The notes: a model not told the origin generated them from the sequence alone. Shown: positions 30,484-38,319, counted from the stretch's first letter. The stretch is 38,682 nt of DNA from Gottfriedia acidiceleris (GCF_002128425.1 NZ_NESS01000022.1:1-38682); one strand, 5' to 3'. Made by a program: numbers and translations.

Positions 30484-31200
30484 TTAATACTTTACTAATT
30501 CTACTCCCACAGGAAGTTTTGAGTTCGTTAAAATATCTAGTTCTGTTAAACGCTCAAAGCAATAAGATGTACCATTTTTCAAATGATTATCTACTAATGC
30601 AGGATGTACCATGACTTCAACTGACTCAATACTATTATTTATTCTTTCTTCTATTGTCTCAAAATAGTTTACTGGAATATCACTGCCATAAAAATCGGTT
30701 AATAATTGGTCCGTAAAATGTGTGATTCCGTCTATTTGACTTTTTGGAGAAATTCGAACTGATAGATTATATTTTTGAGATAGTTTTGCAATAACTGGAT
30801 GTAAAATTGGGATCATATGTACATGATGATGGCTATCTAGATGTGTAGGTTTTAAACCAAACGAAAGGAACTTTTGAATTTGCGCATCCCATTCCTTTTC
30901 TACTTCATCTACATTGATAATTGGATTGTCATACCAATAACTATTTTTAAGAAAAGCGCCGTTTTCATCTACGATTGTTTGTAAATCAGTTAATAAAGGT
31001 TTGCCCGCTGTTAATACAAGATGCACACCTATTCCTAATGTAGGATGTAATCTAGCTAGTTCAATACCATGCTCTACAGCATACATATTCATCATCATCG
31101 TTGCAGAATTCACTATCCCATTTAAATGTGCCTCGATAATGCCGTAATTCACACCTTTTGAATATCCATAATCATCAGCATTTACAATTAGCTTCGTCAT
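30484..31200 (-). CDS. chbG: ChbG/YdjC-type carbohydrate deacetylase
   Basis: A 238-residue deacetylase of the YdjC family, which removes one acetyl group from chitooligosaccharides or their 6-phosphates. Metal and catalytic residues are visible: Asp9/Asp10 (NADDYG), His60 (GVHL) and the HHHVH cluster (124-128). GGAG precedes the ATG. It is the last gene of the second-transcribed PTS operon. Its presence suggests that the operon handles N-acetylated disaccharides (chitobiose) as well as, or in place of, cellobiose. Confidence 0.92.
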   Translation of the reverse strand: MTKLIVNADDYGYSKGVNYGIIEAHLNGIVNSATMMMNMYAVEHGIELARLHPTLGIGVHLVLTAGKPLLTDLQTIVDENGAFLKNSYWYDNPIINVDEVEKEWDAQIQKFLSFGLKPTHLDSHHHVHMIPILHPVIAKLSQKYNLSVRISPKSQIDGITHFTDQLLTDFYGSDIPVNYFETIEERINNSIESVEVMVHPALVDNHLKNGTSYCFERLTELDILTNSKLPVGVELVKY

Positions 31201-31232
31201 CTTTCATTCTCCTTTTTCTTTTAGTATAAATT

Positions 31233-31268
31233 AAAAGGGATGCACTCTTTCATTCGAGCTACATCCCT
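31233..31268 (-). terminator. Hairpin between the GH4 gene and chbG
   Basis: On the minus strand AGGGATGTAGCTC pairs with GAGTGCATCCCT, followed by TTTTAATTT. It probably attenuates read-through into chbG. Confidence 0.7.
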
Positions 31269-31288
31269 CTCTTTATTCAATTAAAACA

Positions 31289-32626
31289 TTAATTTGCTGC
31301 TACTTTTTCATTTTTGAAAAATTGAGGTAAATGCTCTTTGTGAGCCTCTAACATTTCATCTAGAATTTGTTTTGCTAAATTATCAGATCCCACTAGTGGG
31401 TTAATACACATAGCAAGTAATGCTGTTTTATAATCACCAGTTACCCCAGCTTCCGCAGCAACACGTTCGAATGATTTAATTTGTTGAACTAAACCACGTA
31501 CTGCAACCGGTAAATCACCCATCGTAAGTGGTTTTGGACCATCTTTTGTAATAACTGCACTTACTTCAACAGCACAATCATCTGGAATTGATGCAATAGC
31601 ACCATTATTCATTGTGTTAACAGGCTGGATATCGCCTTTATTGTTATATAGAGATGAAATTAATCGGCATGCAGCATCACTATAATAAGCTCCACCGCGT
31701 TTTTCTAATTGTGGTGGCTTAATATTTAAATTAGGATCTTTATATAATTCGAATAATGATTCTTCTAATTTTTTTACAACCTCAGCACGCGTACCATCTT
31801 TTTTCGCTGCTTCAAGCTCTTCTTCTAACATTACTTTAGTTTGATAGTAGTAGCGATGATACGGACATGGAATCGCTCCAAGTGCTTCAATAAAATCAGG
31901 ATTCCAATCCATTGCCTTAATATTTTGCATCGTCATACTTTCAGCAGGGCGTGCAAATCCACTTACAACACGACTTGTTACATCTTCACCATCTAATAAT
32001 ACTTTCGTTCCGTAAACCATATGATTTAATCCCATAAAATCAATATGCACACGCTCAGCATCTACCCCTAGACCTTTCGCGATGTTCATATGGATATGAA
32101 TTGGTACATTACATAAACCAACCACTTTACGGAAGTTAGTGTATCTTAAAATCGCTTCTGTTAAAATTCCTGTAGGATTCGTAAAGTTTACTAACCAAGC
32201 ATTTGGGCAAAGCTCTTCAATATCCTTAACGATATCTAAAATAACCGGAATTGTACGAAGTGCTTTAAACAGGCCACCTGGACCATTTGTTTCTTGACCA
32301 ATTACCCCATATTTTAGAGGTATACGCTCATCCTTCATACGAGCTTCAAGTAATCCTACACGAAATTGAGTCGTGACAAAATCAGCGTCTTTAAGAGCAG
32401 CACGTCGATCAAGAGTTAAATGAATCTCCATTGGTACTCCTGCTTTTTCTACCATTCTTTTCGCAAGGTTTCCAACGATTTCAAGTTTCTCTCTACCTTC
32501 TTCAATATCCACTAGCCATAACTCTCTCACAGGTAGTTCATCATAACGTTTAATAAATCCTTCAACTAATTCTGGAGTATAACTTGAACCGCCACCAATT
32601 GTTGCTATTTTAATACCGTTTCTCAT
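31289..32626 (-). CDS. 6-phospho-beta-glucosidase, GH4 family
   Basis: Hydrolyses disaccharide 6-phosphates brought in by the PTS, using NAD and Mn. The 445-residue protein has the NAD-binding IATIGGGSSYTPE (7-19), the family motif NFTNPTG (147-153), and metal ligands Cys172 (GLCNVP) and His202 (GLNHMVYG). The ATG at 32626 is chosen because AAGGAG lies eight bases upstream; an in-frame GTG at 32635 abuts that site. It follows IIA by 72 bases containing a stem-loop. Resembles LicH/CelF/ChbF; which beta-linked sugar it prefers cannot be told. Confidence 0.95.
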   Translation of the reverse strand: MRNGIKIATIGGGSSYTPELVEGFIKRYDELPVRELWLVDIEEGREKLEIVGNLAKRMVEKAGVPMEIHLTLDRRAALKDADFVTTQFRVGLLEARMKDERIPLKYGVIGQETNGPGGLFKALRTIPVILDIVKDIEELCPNAWLVNFTNPTGILTEAILRYTNFRKVVGLCNVPIHIHMNIAKGLGVDAERVHIDFMGLNHMVYGTKVLLDGEDVTSRVVSGFARPAESMTMQNIKAMDWNPDFIEALGAIPCPYHRYYYQTKVMLEEELEAAKKDGTRAEVVKKLEESLFELYKDPNLNIKPPQLEKRGGAYYSDAACRLISSLYNNKGDIQPVNTMNNGAIASIPDDCAVEVSAVITKDGPKPLTMGDLPVAVRGLVQQIKSFERVAAEAGVTGDYKTALLAMCINPLVGSDNLAKQILDEMLEAHKEHLPQFFKNEKVAAN

Positions 32627-32652
32627 TTTCTTCACTCCTTCTTTATGATAGG

Positions 32653-32690
32653 AGAAAAGTAGCCCGGTAATTCTACAAAACTACTTTTCT
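32653..32690 (-). promoter_or_regulatory. Intercistronic stem-loop between IIA and the GH4 gene
   Basis: AGAAAAGTAG (32653-32662) and CTACTTTTCT (32681-32690) are exact reverse complements around an 18-base loop. It could protect the upstream PTS message or end part of the transcripts; on the minus strand it has TTTT inside its 3' arm and no long T run after it. Confidence 0.55.
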
Positions 32691-32698
32691 ATTTTCTT

Positions 32699-33019
32699 TT
32701 ATTTGTTTAATTTTTCATGTAAGAAAATAATTTCTGTTACTAAATCTCTCATCGTTAATGCATTCATTAAATGATCTTGAGCATGAATTAACAAGATACT
32801 TAATTCTACATTCTCTCCTCGTGCTTCACCTTGAATTAATGAAGTTTGTGCTTGATGCGCAAGATTTAATTCTACCTTTGCTTCTTCAATCTTACTATTT
32901 GCTTCTTCTAAATTACCTTCTCGAGCAGCCTGCATCGATTCCATTAATGAACTTTTTGCGTTTCCTGCGTGTAAAATTAATTGAAATGCCGTTTGCTCGA
33001 TTGTCGTTAAAGTACTCAT
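32699..33019 (-). CDS. PTS cellobiose/lichenan-type IIA component, copy 1
   Basis: The 106-residue IIA protein of the lactose/cellobiose PTS family, a trimeric three-helix bundle. The phosphorylated histidine is His79 in LLIHAQDHLMN, with His83 as neighbour. The conserved FQLILHAGNAKS is at 12-23. Receives phosphate from HPr and passes it to IIB. It lies 22 bases after the IIC gene with a good GAGG site. About four fifths of residues look identical to copy 2 in the C-terminal half, less so at the N-terminus. Confidence 0.95.
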   Translation of the reverse strand: MSTLTTIEQTAFQLILHAGNAKSSLMESMQAAREGNLEEANSKIEEAKVELNLAHQAQTSLIQGEARGENVELSILLIHAQDHLMNALTMRDLVTEIIFLHEKLNK

Positions 33020-33041
33020 TTCGTATCCTCCTCAAACTGCA

Positions 33042-34397
33042 TTACATAGCAGCACTTTGATTATTTGCCGCTTCTCTAATTTTTTTAGCTTCCATTCGTC
33101 TTTGTAGTGCAACGAATGGTAAATAGACAACTACTGAGACAATTAAGTTAAATGTTGCTAAGGCTGCACCTGTCCAATGTCCCCCTGTAATCAACCACCC
33201 ACCTAAAATTGGTGGTGTTACCCATGGAATATTCGTAGTTACTGGGTGGACCATGCCTAAAGAAATCGCTAAATATGAAATAACTGTTAAGATAATTGGT
33301 GTACCAATGAAGGGAATTAACCACATTGGATTTAATACGATCGGTAATCCGAAAAGCACTGGTTCATTAATTTGGAATAATCCTGGTGCCCCACCTAATG
33401 CAATCATTTGTTTATTACGTTTTCGATTAATTAATATCATAGAAATGATTAACCCTAACGTAGCACCTGATCCACCTAAGAATACAAATGCATCAAAGAA
33501 CTGGCCAGCCATTACATTGTATTCACTCCACTTTGTAACCCCTTTTGCTGCTAAATCAATATTTTCATTTCCTAAAGCTGTAAATAATGGTGTTGTAATT
33601 CCACCAAGAATGTTTGGTCCATGTAAGCCAAGTACCCAGAAGAAATGAATAAAGAATGCAATACCGATTGCAAACGGTAAAGAGTCTGCAGCATTCGTTA
33701 ATGGCTTAACAAGCACTGAACTTAACCAATCATTAAAATATACTCCATCCGATAAATATAATCTGAATAACAATCCAACAATTGCGATCACAAAGATTGT
33801 CAGCATACCAGGTAATAACTTCGCAAATGCTTTTGAAACAGCTGGTGGTACACCATCCGGTAATTTAATAACTAATTGCTTTACTCTTGATAATCGAACA
33901 AAAATTTCTGTTGCGATAATTGCTACAATTATTCCAGTAAAAAGTGCAGTTGAATTAGTGTAAGTAGAATTCACTAGTCCCCAAACACTACCAGTAGCTG
34001 TTTTTCCATTTTCTAATGTAACCGTTACAGTATTTAATGATTGTGGCACTAGTACAAAATATGATGCTAATGCGACAAGCATTGCTTCAAATCCTTCATC
34101 ACCATAAGAACGAGCCAGTTTATAAGCAATTCCTACAACTGCAAAAACAGTCATAAATGCAAATGTTCCCCACCAAATATCTCCACCTAGCGTCTTCCAG
34201 TTCACTCCAAAAAGAGCTTCCATCATTTTGTCGTAACCTTTAATCGCTCCACCTAAATTATTAAATAAAACTGCAAATGAACCGACCATTGTAATGGCAA
34301 TCATACCGATTAACGCATCGCGTATTGCTAATAAATGACGTTGGTTACCGAACTTTGCTGCAGCTGGCATTATATATCTATCTACAAAATTCATCAT
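33042..34397 (-). CDS. PTS cellobiose/lichenan-type IIC permease, copy 1
   Basis: The 451-residue membrane channel of the lactose/cellobiose PTS, with about ten hydrophobic segments. Family marks are the N-terminal PAAAKFGNQRHLLAIRDAL, HFFWVLGLHGPNI in mid-protein, and the sugar-binding loop QINEPVLFGLPIVLNP. GGGAG lies before a double ATG. It sits between IIB and IIA. The protein is very similar to the permease at 35527-36882, which implies tandem duplication; differences cluster in loops and at the C-terminus. Confidence 0.96.
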   Translation of the reverse strand: MMNFVDRYIMPAAAKFGNQRHLLAIRDALIGMIAITMVGSFAVLFNNLGGAIKGYDKMMEALFGVNWKTLGGDIWWGTFAFMTVFAVVGIAYKLARSYGDEGFEAMLVALASYFVLVPQSLNTVTVTLENGKTATGSVWGLVNSTYTNSTALFTGIIVAIIATEIFVRLSRVKQLVIKLPDGVPPAVSKAFAKLLPGMLTIFVIAIVGLLFRLYLSDGVYFNDWLSSVLVKPLTNAADSLPFAIGIAFFIHFFWVLGLHGPNILGGITTPLFTALGNENIDLAAKGVTKWSEYNVMAGQFFDAFVFLGGSGATLGLIISMILINRKRNKQMIALGGAPGLFQINEPVLFGLPIVLNPMWLIPFIGTPIILTVISYLAISLGMVHPVTTNIPWVTPPILGGWLITGGHWTGAALATFNLIVSVVVYLPFVALQRRMEAKKIREAANNQSAAM

Positions 34398-34439
34398 TTT
34401 TAAGACTCCCTTTTGTTAAAATTTATGCACAGATCCAGT

Positions 34440-34742
34440 CTATTTTTTTAAACTAAGTGCTAATTCTAAAACAGCTTCACCATTCATAAGTCCATAATGT
34501 ACCGGATTGATTACATCAACAGGTATCCCTTTTGGCTCGGCAACTTTTTTCATTTCAGAAGCTAAATAACGTACTTGTGGTCCTAATAAAAGAACATCTG
34601 CTTTATCTAAATTTTCTTTTGCAGCATCACCTGAAACTGCCCAAATCTTTACGTCAATTCCTTTTGCTTTTGCTGCATCCTCCATTTTAGTTACTAGTAA
34701 ACTAGTAGACATTCCTGCTGAACAAGCTAATAAAATATTCAT
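34440..34742 (-). CDS. PTS cellobiose/lichenan-type IIB component, copy 1
   Basis: The 100-residue IIB protein, which phosphorylates the sugar during transport. The phosphocysteine is Cys7 in the N-terminal [32 protein letters not shown] and [15 protein letters not shown] are typical of the CelA/LicB type. GGAGG precedes the ATG. It is the first gene of its operon; a sigma-54-type promoter ends 106 bases upstream. Confidence 0.96.
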   Translation of the reverse strand: MNILLACSAGMSTSLLVTKMEDAAKAKGIDVKIWAVSGDAAKENLDKADVLLLGPQVRYLASEMKKVAEPKGIPVDVINPVHYGLMNGEAVLELALSLKK

Positions 34743-34768
34743 GATTATTCCTCCAATATTAGATATAG

Positions 34769-34781
34769 TGTAGCGCTTACA
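34769..34781 (-). promoter_or_regulatory. cre-like palindrome before IIB copy 1
   Basis: On the minus strand TGTAAGCGCTACA begins like a perfect cre (TGTAAGCG) but is one base short of the 14-base consensus. It lies between the sigma-54 promoter and the gene. A matching 13-base element occurs before IIB copy 2. Confidence 0.45.
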
Positions 34782-34847
34782 GATTGTTTGAAAGTAATAC
34801 GACTCTTAAGCAACTACTAATTAATTTATTTTGTACACTCTTTATAT

Positions 34848-34864
34848 AGCAAATGGCGTGCCAA
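34848..34864 (-). promoter_or_regulatory. Sigma-54 (-24/-12) promoter of PTS operon 1
   Basis: The minus strand reads TTGGCAC-GCCAT-TTGCT, a perfect match to the consensus TTGGCAC-N5-TTGCW. It lies 106 bases before the IIB start. Transcription should need SigL and the LevR-type activator. Confidence 0.92.
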
Positions 34865-34980
34865 CTTTTCCTGACTTATTGAAAAATATATATTTTAATC
34901 TTAGAAACCTTGTCCTAAAAGGCTTTATAATCATGGAATCTTTTTTCTTTGCTTTTAAGGAAAGTAATTTTAAAACGTCT

Positions 34981-35088
34981 AGTGTGTTAAATATAATTCG
35001 TTAATCTTCTTAAATTGTTTTAGTGTGTTGTTAACTTATTAGTGTGTCATGATTTATATACACTAGCATTATAGTGTTTTAAAACACT
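34981..35088. promoter_or_regulatory. Upstream activating repeats of PTS operon 1
   Basis: AGTGTGT occurs at 34981, 35022 and 35041, and a 16-base perfect palindrome AGTGTTTTAAAACACT lies at 35073-35088. All are 115-240 bases upstream of the -24/-12 promoter, the usual place for a sigma-54 activator to bind. The same AGTGTGT and AGTGTTTTA words recur before PTS operon 2. Binding by the LevR-type protein is inferred. Confidence 0.65.
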
Positions 35089-35133
35089 TTTAATCTCTAC
35101 TTAAATTATACAGTTTGTTCCATATTATCTATG

Positions 35134-35172
35134 AAAAAAAGTGATGTAGATTTAGTCTACACCACTTTTTTT
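35134..35172 (-). terminator. Terminator of PTS operon 2
   Basis: AAAAAAAGTGATGTAGA (35134-35150) pairs with TCTACACCACTTTTTTT (35156-35172) with one G-T pair. It directly follows the IIA copy 2 stop. Confidence 0.92.
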
Positions 35173-35177
35173 ATTAA

Positions 35178-35501
35178 TTATTTAAGTAAAATTTTTTCAT
35201 GCAAGTAAATGATTTCCTCTACTAAATCTCTTGTTGTAAGAGTGTTCATTAAATGATCCTGTGCATGTACTAAGAGAATATTAACTTTATATTGTTGCCC
35301 GCCTGCTTCACTTTGTATAAGTGACGTTTGCGAATGATGAGCCAACCTAAGTTCCGCATTCGCTTCGTTTACTTTCTCACGAGCTTCCTCGAACTCTCCA
35401 CCACGAGCTTTATACATTGCTTCCATTAATAAACTCTTAGCATTACCAGAATGTAATATAAGCTGAAATGCAATTTGTTCATTATTTGTGTCGGTAGGCA
35501 T
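35178..35501 (-). CDS. PTS cellobiose/lichenan-type IIA component, copy 2
   Basis: A 107-residue IIA protein of the lactose/cellobiose PTS. It shows FQLILHSGNAKSLLMEAM and the phosphorylation motif LLVHAQDHLMN. The ATG at 35501 (MPTDTNNEQ) is preferred; a GTG two codons earlier is closer to the GAAGGAG site and cannot be excluded. It ends the B-C-A operon, which lacks the hydrolase genes present after copy 1. Confidence 0.94.
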   Translation of the reverse strand: MPTDTNNEQIAFQLILHSGNAKSLLMEAMYKARGGEFEEAREKVNEANAELRLAHHSQTSLIQSEAGGQQYKVNILLVHAQDHLMNTLTTRDLVEEIIYLHEKILLK

Positions 35502-35526
35502 TTGCACTCTTCTCCTTCACAATTTA

Positions 35527-36882
35527 TTATACATTTAATGAATTACTACTTGTAGTTTCTGTGGACTTCCTTGCTTCCATTCTTTCTGCTACTACAACGA
35601 ACGGTAAGTAAATAACGATTGAGATCACAACATTAACAAGCGCTAAGACTGCACCGCTCCAGTGACCACCTGTTGCTAAATATCCACCAATAACCGGTGG
35701 AGTTACCCATGGAATTGTAGAAACAATAGGGAAAACAATATGTGATTTAACAGCTAAATAAGAAGTAATGGTTAAAACAATTGGAGTACAAATAAATGGT
35801 ATTAACCAAACTGGGTTTAACACTATTGGTAAACCAAAAATAATTGGTTCATTAATATTAAATAATCCTGGTGGTGTTCCTAATGCAATCATCTGTTTAT
35901 GACGTTTACGATTTACAAAGAACATTGCAATAAGTAAACCGATCGTAGTTCCTGAACCCCCCATAAATACGAATGCATCTAAGAATGGACCTGCTAATAC
36001 TGAGTACTTATCTAAATCTGTCACACCTTTTGCATATAAATCGATGTTATGGTTACCTAAACTTGTTAATAAAGGCGTTGTAATACCACCTAAAATATTT
36101 GGACCATGTAATCCAAGCGCCCAGAAGAAATGTATAAAGAATGCAATTGCAACTGCAAATCCTAAAGAGTCAGCAGCATCAGTTAACGGTTTTACAAGAA
36201 CTGAATTTAACCAATCATTAAAGAATACGCCATCTGAAATGTATAATCTGAACAATAAGCCAATTAATGCAACGATAAAAATTGTTAACATACCTGGTAA
36301 TAACTTTGCAAATGCTTTTGATACGGCTGGTGGAACGCCATCTGGTAATTTAATAACTAATTGTTTCACTCTAGCTAATCGTACAAAGATTTCAGTTGCA
36401 ATAATCGCAACGATAATTCCTGTAAATAAAGCCGTAGAGTTTAATGAATTCCAGCTAATAAATCCCCAAGTTCCCCCTGTAGCTGTCTTACCACCATTTA
36501 AAGTAACGGATACTGCAGCTAATGATTGTGGAACAAGTACAAAGTAACATGCTAAAGCAACAAGCATCGCTTCAAAACCTTCATCACCATATGAACGCGC
36601 TAATCTATGCGCAATCCCTACTACGGCAAATACTGTCATAAATGCAAATGTTCCCCACCAAATATCACTGCCTAGTGTTTTCCAGTTTGCACCAAAGACT
36701 GTTTCCATCATTTTATCGTAGCCATGAATTGCGCCACCCAAGTTATTAATAAGTACAGCAAAAGCCCCAATCATCGTAATGGCAATCATACCAATTAAAG
36801 CATCACGGATTGCTAACAAGTGACGTTGATTACCAAATTTCGCTGCAGCAGGCATTATATACTTTTCAGCAAAATGCATCAT
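35527..36882 (-). CDS. PTS cellobiose/lichenan-type IIC permease, copy 2
   Basis: A 451-residue permease, the same length as copy 1 and nearly collinear with it. It keeps PAAAKFGNQRHLLAIRDALI, HFFWALGLHGPNILGG and the sugar-site loop NINEPIIFGLPIVLNP. Substitutions relative to copy 1 in and near that loop (for example VLFG to IIFG) and around the periplasmic segment after VPQSL could change specificity. AAGGTG-type site before a double ATG. Confidence 0.95.
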   Translation of the reverse strand: MMHFAEKYIMPAAAKFGNQRHLLAIRDALIGMIAITMIGAFAVLINNLGGAIHGYDKMMETVFGANWKTLGSDIWWGTFAFMTVFAVVGIAHRLARSYGDEGFEAMLVALACYFVLVPQSLAAVSVTLNGGKTATGGTWGFISWNSLNSTALFTGIIVAIIATEIFVRLARVKQLVIKLPDGVPPAVSKAFAKLLPGMLTIFIVALIGLLFRLYISDGVFFNDWLNSVLVKPLTDAADSLGFAVAIAFFIHFFWALGLHGPNILGGITTPLLTSLGNHNIDLYAKGVTDLDKYSVLAGPFLDAFVFMGGSGTTIGLLIAMFFVNRKRHKQMIALGTPPGLFNINEPIIFGLPIVLNPVWLIPFICTPIVLTITSYLAVKSHIVFPIVSTIPWVTPPVIGGYLATGGHWSGAVLALVNVVISIVIYLPFVVVAERMEARKSTETTSSNSLNV

Positions 36883-36924
36883 TCTAATACACCTTCTTTT
36901 CTCTCTAGAATTTTAATTCCCCGT

Positions 36925-37227
36925 TTATTTTTTCAAATTTAAGGCCATTTCCAAAACAGCTTCACCATTCATCAATCCATAATGCACTGGATTAATAGTA
37001 TCTACTGGTATCCCTTTAGGTTCAGCCAGCTTCCTCATTTCTGAGGCTAGATAACGAACCTGTGGTCCAAGTAGTAATACATCAGCTTTGGCTAAGTTTT
37101 CTTTCGCCTCATCACCAGCAACAGCCCATATAGTTGCTTGAATTCCTTTTGCCTTAGCTGCTTGTTCCATTTTTGTAACTAGTAGACTAGTTGACATCCC
37201 TGCAGAACATACCAATAAGATATTCAT
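36925..37227 (-). CDS. PTS cellobiose/lichenan-type IIB component, copy 2
   Basis: A 100-residue IIB protein with phosphocysteine Cys7 ([16 protein letters not shown]). The ATG at 37227 is chosen because GAGGAGG lies seven bases upstream; an in-frame start five codons earlier would include the site. Nearly identical in its second half to copy 1. First gene of its operon, behind a sigma-54-type promoter. Confidence 0.95.
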   Translation of the reverse strand: MNILLVCSAGMSTSLLVTKMEQAAKAKGIQATIWAVAGDEAKENLAKADVLLLGPQVRYLASEMRKLAEPKGIPVDTINPVHYGLMNGEAVLEMALNLKK

Positions 37228-37255
37228 TCTACACCTCCTCAATTTTCCTCGTCGT

Positions 37256-37268
37256 TGAAACGCTTACA
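37256..37268 (-). promoter_or_regulatory. cre-like palindrome before IIB copy 2
   Basis: On the minus strand TGTAAGCGTTTCA has the cre left half TGTAAGCG but, as before copy 1, a spacer one base short. It lies between the -24/-12 promoter and the gene. Confidence 0.5.
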
Positions 37269-37333
37269 TTTTTACAAATAATGACAAAAGAACTACGCGT
37301 TACAAGGACAAGTTATGTAATCAATTTAATTAT

Positions 37334-37350
37334 TGCAAATTCTATGCCAA
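37334..37350 (-). promoter_or_regulatory. Sigma-54 (-24/-12) promoter of PTS operon 2
   Basis: The minus strand reads TTGGCAT-AGAAT-TTGCAA, one mismatch from TTGGCAC-N5-TTGC. It lies 107 bases before IIB copy 2, almost the same distance as in operon 1. Confidence 0.88.
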
Positions 37351-37384
37351 TATTCTAAAAAATCTATTTATTTAAAAACACAAC

Positions 37385-37411
37385 AAAAAAACCTTGATAA
37401 ATCAAGGTTTT
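37385..37411 (-). terminator. Terminator upstream of PTS operon 2
   Basis: ACCTTGAT-AA-ATCAAGGT is a perfect stem extended by A/T pairs, with seven T following on the minus strand. It probably ends transcription of the DUF6509-like gene and insulates the sigma-54 promoter just downstream. Confidence 0.85.
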
Positions 37412-37438
37412 CAAAACTCTACATTTATTTAAAATATT

Positions 37439-37500
37439 AGTGTTTTATAAGTGTGTAATCACAATTGGTACTGTGTTTACAATTACACAGAAGTGTGTCG
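37439..37500. promoter_or_regulatory. Upstream activating repeats of PTS operon 2
   Basis: AGTGTTTTATAAGTGTGT (37439-37456), CTGTGTTTAC and ACACAGAAGTGTGT (to about 37498) repeat the words found upstream of operon 1. They lie 90-150 bases before the -24/-12 promoter, on the far side of the terminator hairpin. Confidence 0.6.
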
Positions 37501-37556
37501 CCGAATTACCTATAAAAAGCGATTTCCTAAACTGAACTGTGTCATTCAACAACACA

Positions 37557-37850
37557 TTAATCTTCAACTGTTAAATGAGTTTTACAAAATTCGAATACTT
37601 CTTTTTCCTCATCTTCTTCCAAATCAAAATCTAAATACTGATTTGATTCAACTTCATACAAGTCATATTTAATTAATTTAGACTCGCCACCATTTACTCC
37701 AAAAAGGACTTTTATGTATATACCTTTTTCATTAAATAATTCATCATCCTCTGGCACATTGATATAAAGAATAAACTCAAATCGATCACCTTCAATAATA
37801 CCAAATGGATCTTTTATTTCTTCTACAGTGTATTCTGCGATTGTTAACAC
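37557..37850 (-). CDS. DUF6509-like protein
   Basis: A small acidic cytoplasmic protein of about 97 residues. AEYTVEEIKDPFGIIEGDRF near its N-terminus and the acidic end (DFDLEEDEEKEVFEFCK) are typical of the DUF6509 family of Bacillus, as remembered; function unknown. No ATG is available. A GTG at 37850 with GAAGGGAA upstream is the best start; the open frame continues upstream through the structured RNA, but those codons look non-coding. A terminator lies 58 bases before the start, so expression may depend on read-through control. Confidence 0.7.
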   Translation of the reverse strand: MLTIAEYTVEEIKDPFGIIEGDRFEFILYINVPEDDELFNEKGIYIKVLFGVNGGESKLIKYDLYEVESNQYLDFDLEEDEEKEVFEFCKTHLTVED

Positions 37851-37907
37851 AAAAACATTCCCTTCAATTTTAATATGTACTATTATACACAAAGGAATAA
37901 ACAAAAA

Positions 37908-37935
37908 GAAAGACGCCTGCCGCAGCAGACGTCTT
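37908..37935 (-). terminator. Terminator of the structured leader or small RNA
   Basis: On the minus strand AAGACGTCTGC-TGCG-GCAGGCGTCTT (one G-T pair) is followed by TTCTTTTTGTTT. It lies before, not after, the DUF6509-like gene. Confidence 0.88.
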
Positions 37936-38025
37936 GATGCGTTTGAGGCAAGAGACCGGGCGGCCACATCCGCGCGTTTAGCTTGCGCATATCTCTCGTC
38001 TTACTCAAATTAGCTCATCGCAAAG
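37908..38025 (-). ncRNA. Candidate structured leader RNA or small RNA
   Basis: A GC-rich block in AT-rich surroundings with nested pairing on the minus strand. GATG/CATC encloses TTTGAG (38009-38004) with CTCAAA (37947-37942), then CGAGAGAT (37998-37991) with GTCTCTTG (37956-37949), then inner stems such as GCGG/CCGC (37973-37960). The intrinsic terminator follows at once. AAGACG in the upper part repeats the 5' arm of the terminator, so it could compete for the 3' arm. The layout, fold then terminator then gene, suits a riboswitch-like attenuator or an independent small RNA. It does not match a riboswitch class I can name. Confidence 0.6.
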
Positions 38026-38081
38026 AGTAATATATCATATATTTATGAAAAAGGATAGAGGAAAAAAATAGAAGGGACGAA

Positions 38082-38124
38082 AAGAACCGAATAATTTTTA
38101 TTAGTATGAAATTACTCGGCTCTT
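38082..38124. terminator. Bidirectional terminator after the 51-residue ORF
   Basis: AAGAACCGAATAATTT (38082-38097) pairs with AAATTACTCGGCTCTT (38109-38124) with two G-T pairs; seven T follow on the plus strand and four on the minus strand. Confidence 0.75.
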
Positions 38125-38163
38125 TTTTTATTAAATTTAAAATGATTATAAACACTCTCTTGT

Positions 38164-38319
38164 TTAGATACAGAATTTAATGATTTTTAAGTCGATGCAG
38201 TATTTTTTCTTTTTAGATGTTGAGTACAGTTTATAAGTTTCTTTAAATTTTAATTCTCTTTCTATTTCATCCTTATTGAATTGTGCCATTTCTTCAAGAA
38301 ACCAAGAATTCATATCCAT
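38164..38319 (-). CDS. Small hypothetical protein, 51 residues
   Basis: GGGAGGTCA is a strong ribosome binding site before the ATG at 38319. The product starts MDMNSWFLEEMAQFNKDEIE and is rich in charged residues (KFKETYKLYSTSKKKKY), ending in a short hydrophobic stretch. No family is recognised. It has its own terminator at 38082-38124. The ribosome site and the composition support a real gene. Confidence 0.6.
   Translation of the reverse strand: MDMNSWFLEEMAQFNKDEIERELKFKETYKLYSTSKKKKYCIDLKIIKFCI

Noticed and set aside
33253-33648. Plus-strand frame opposite the IIC permease (also 36044-36547)
   Set aside because: Both are shadows of the duplicated permease genes, occur at the same relative place, and lack start signals.
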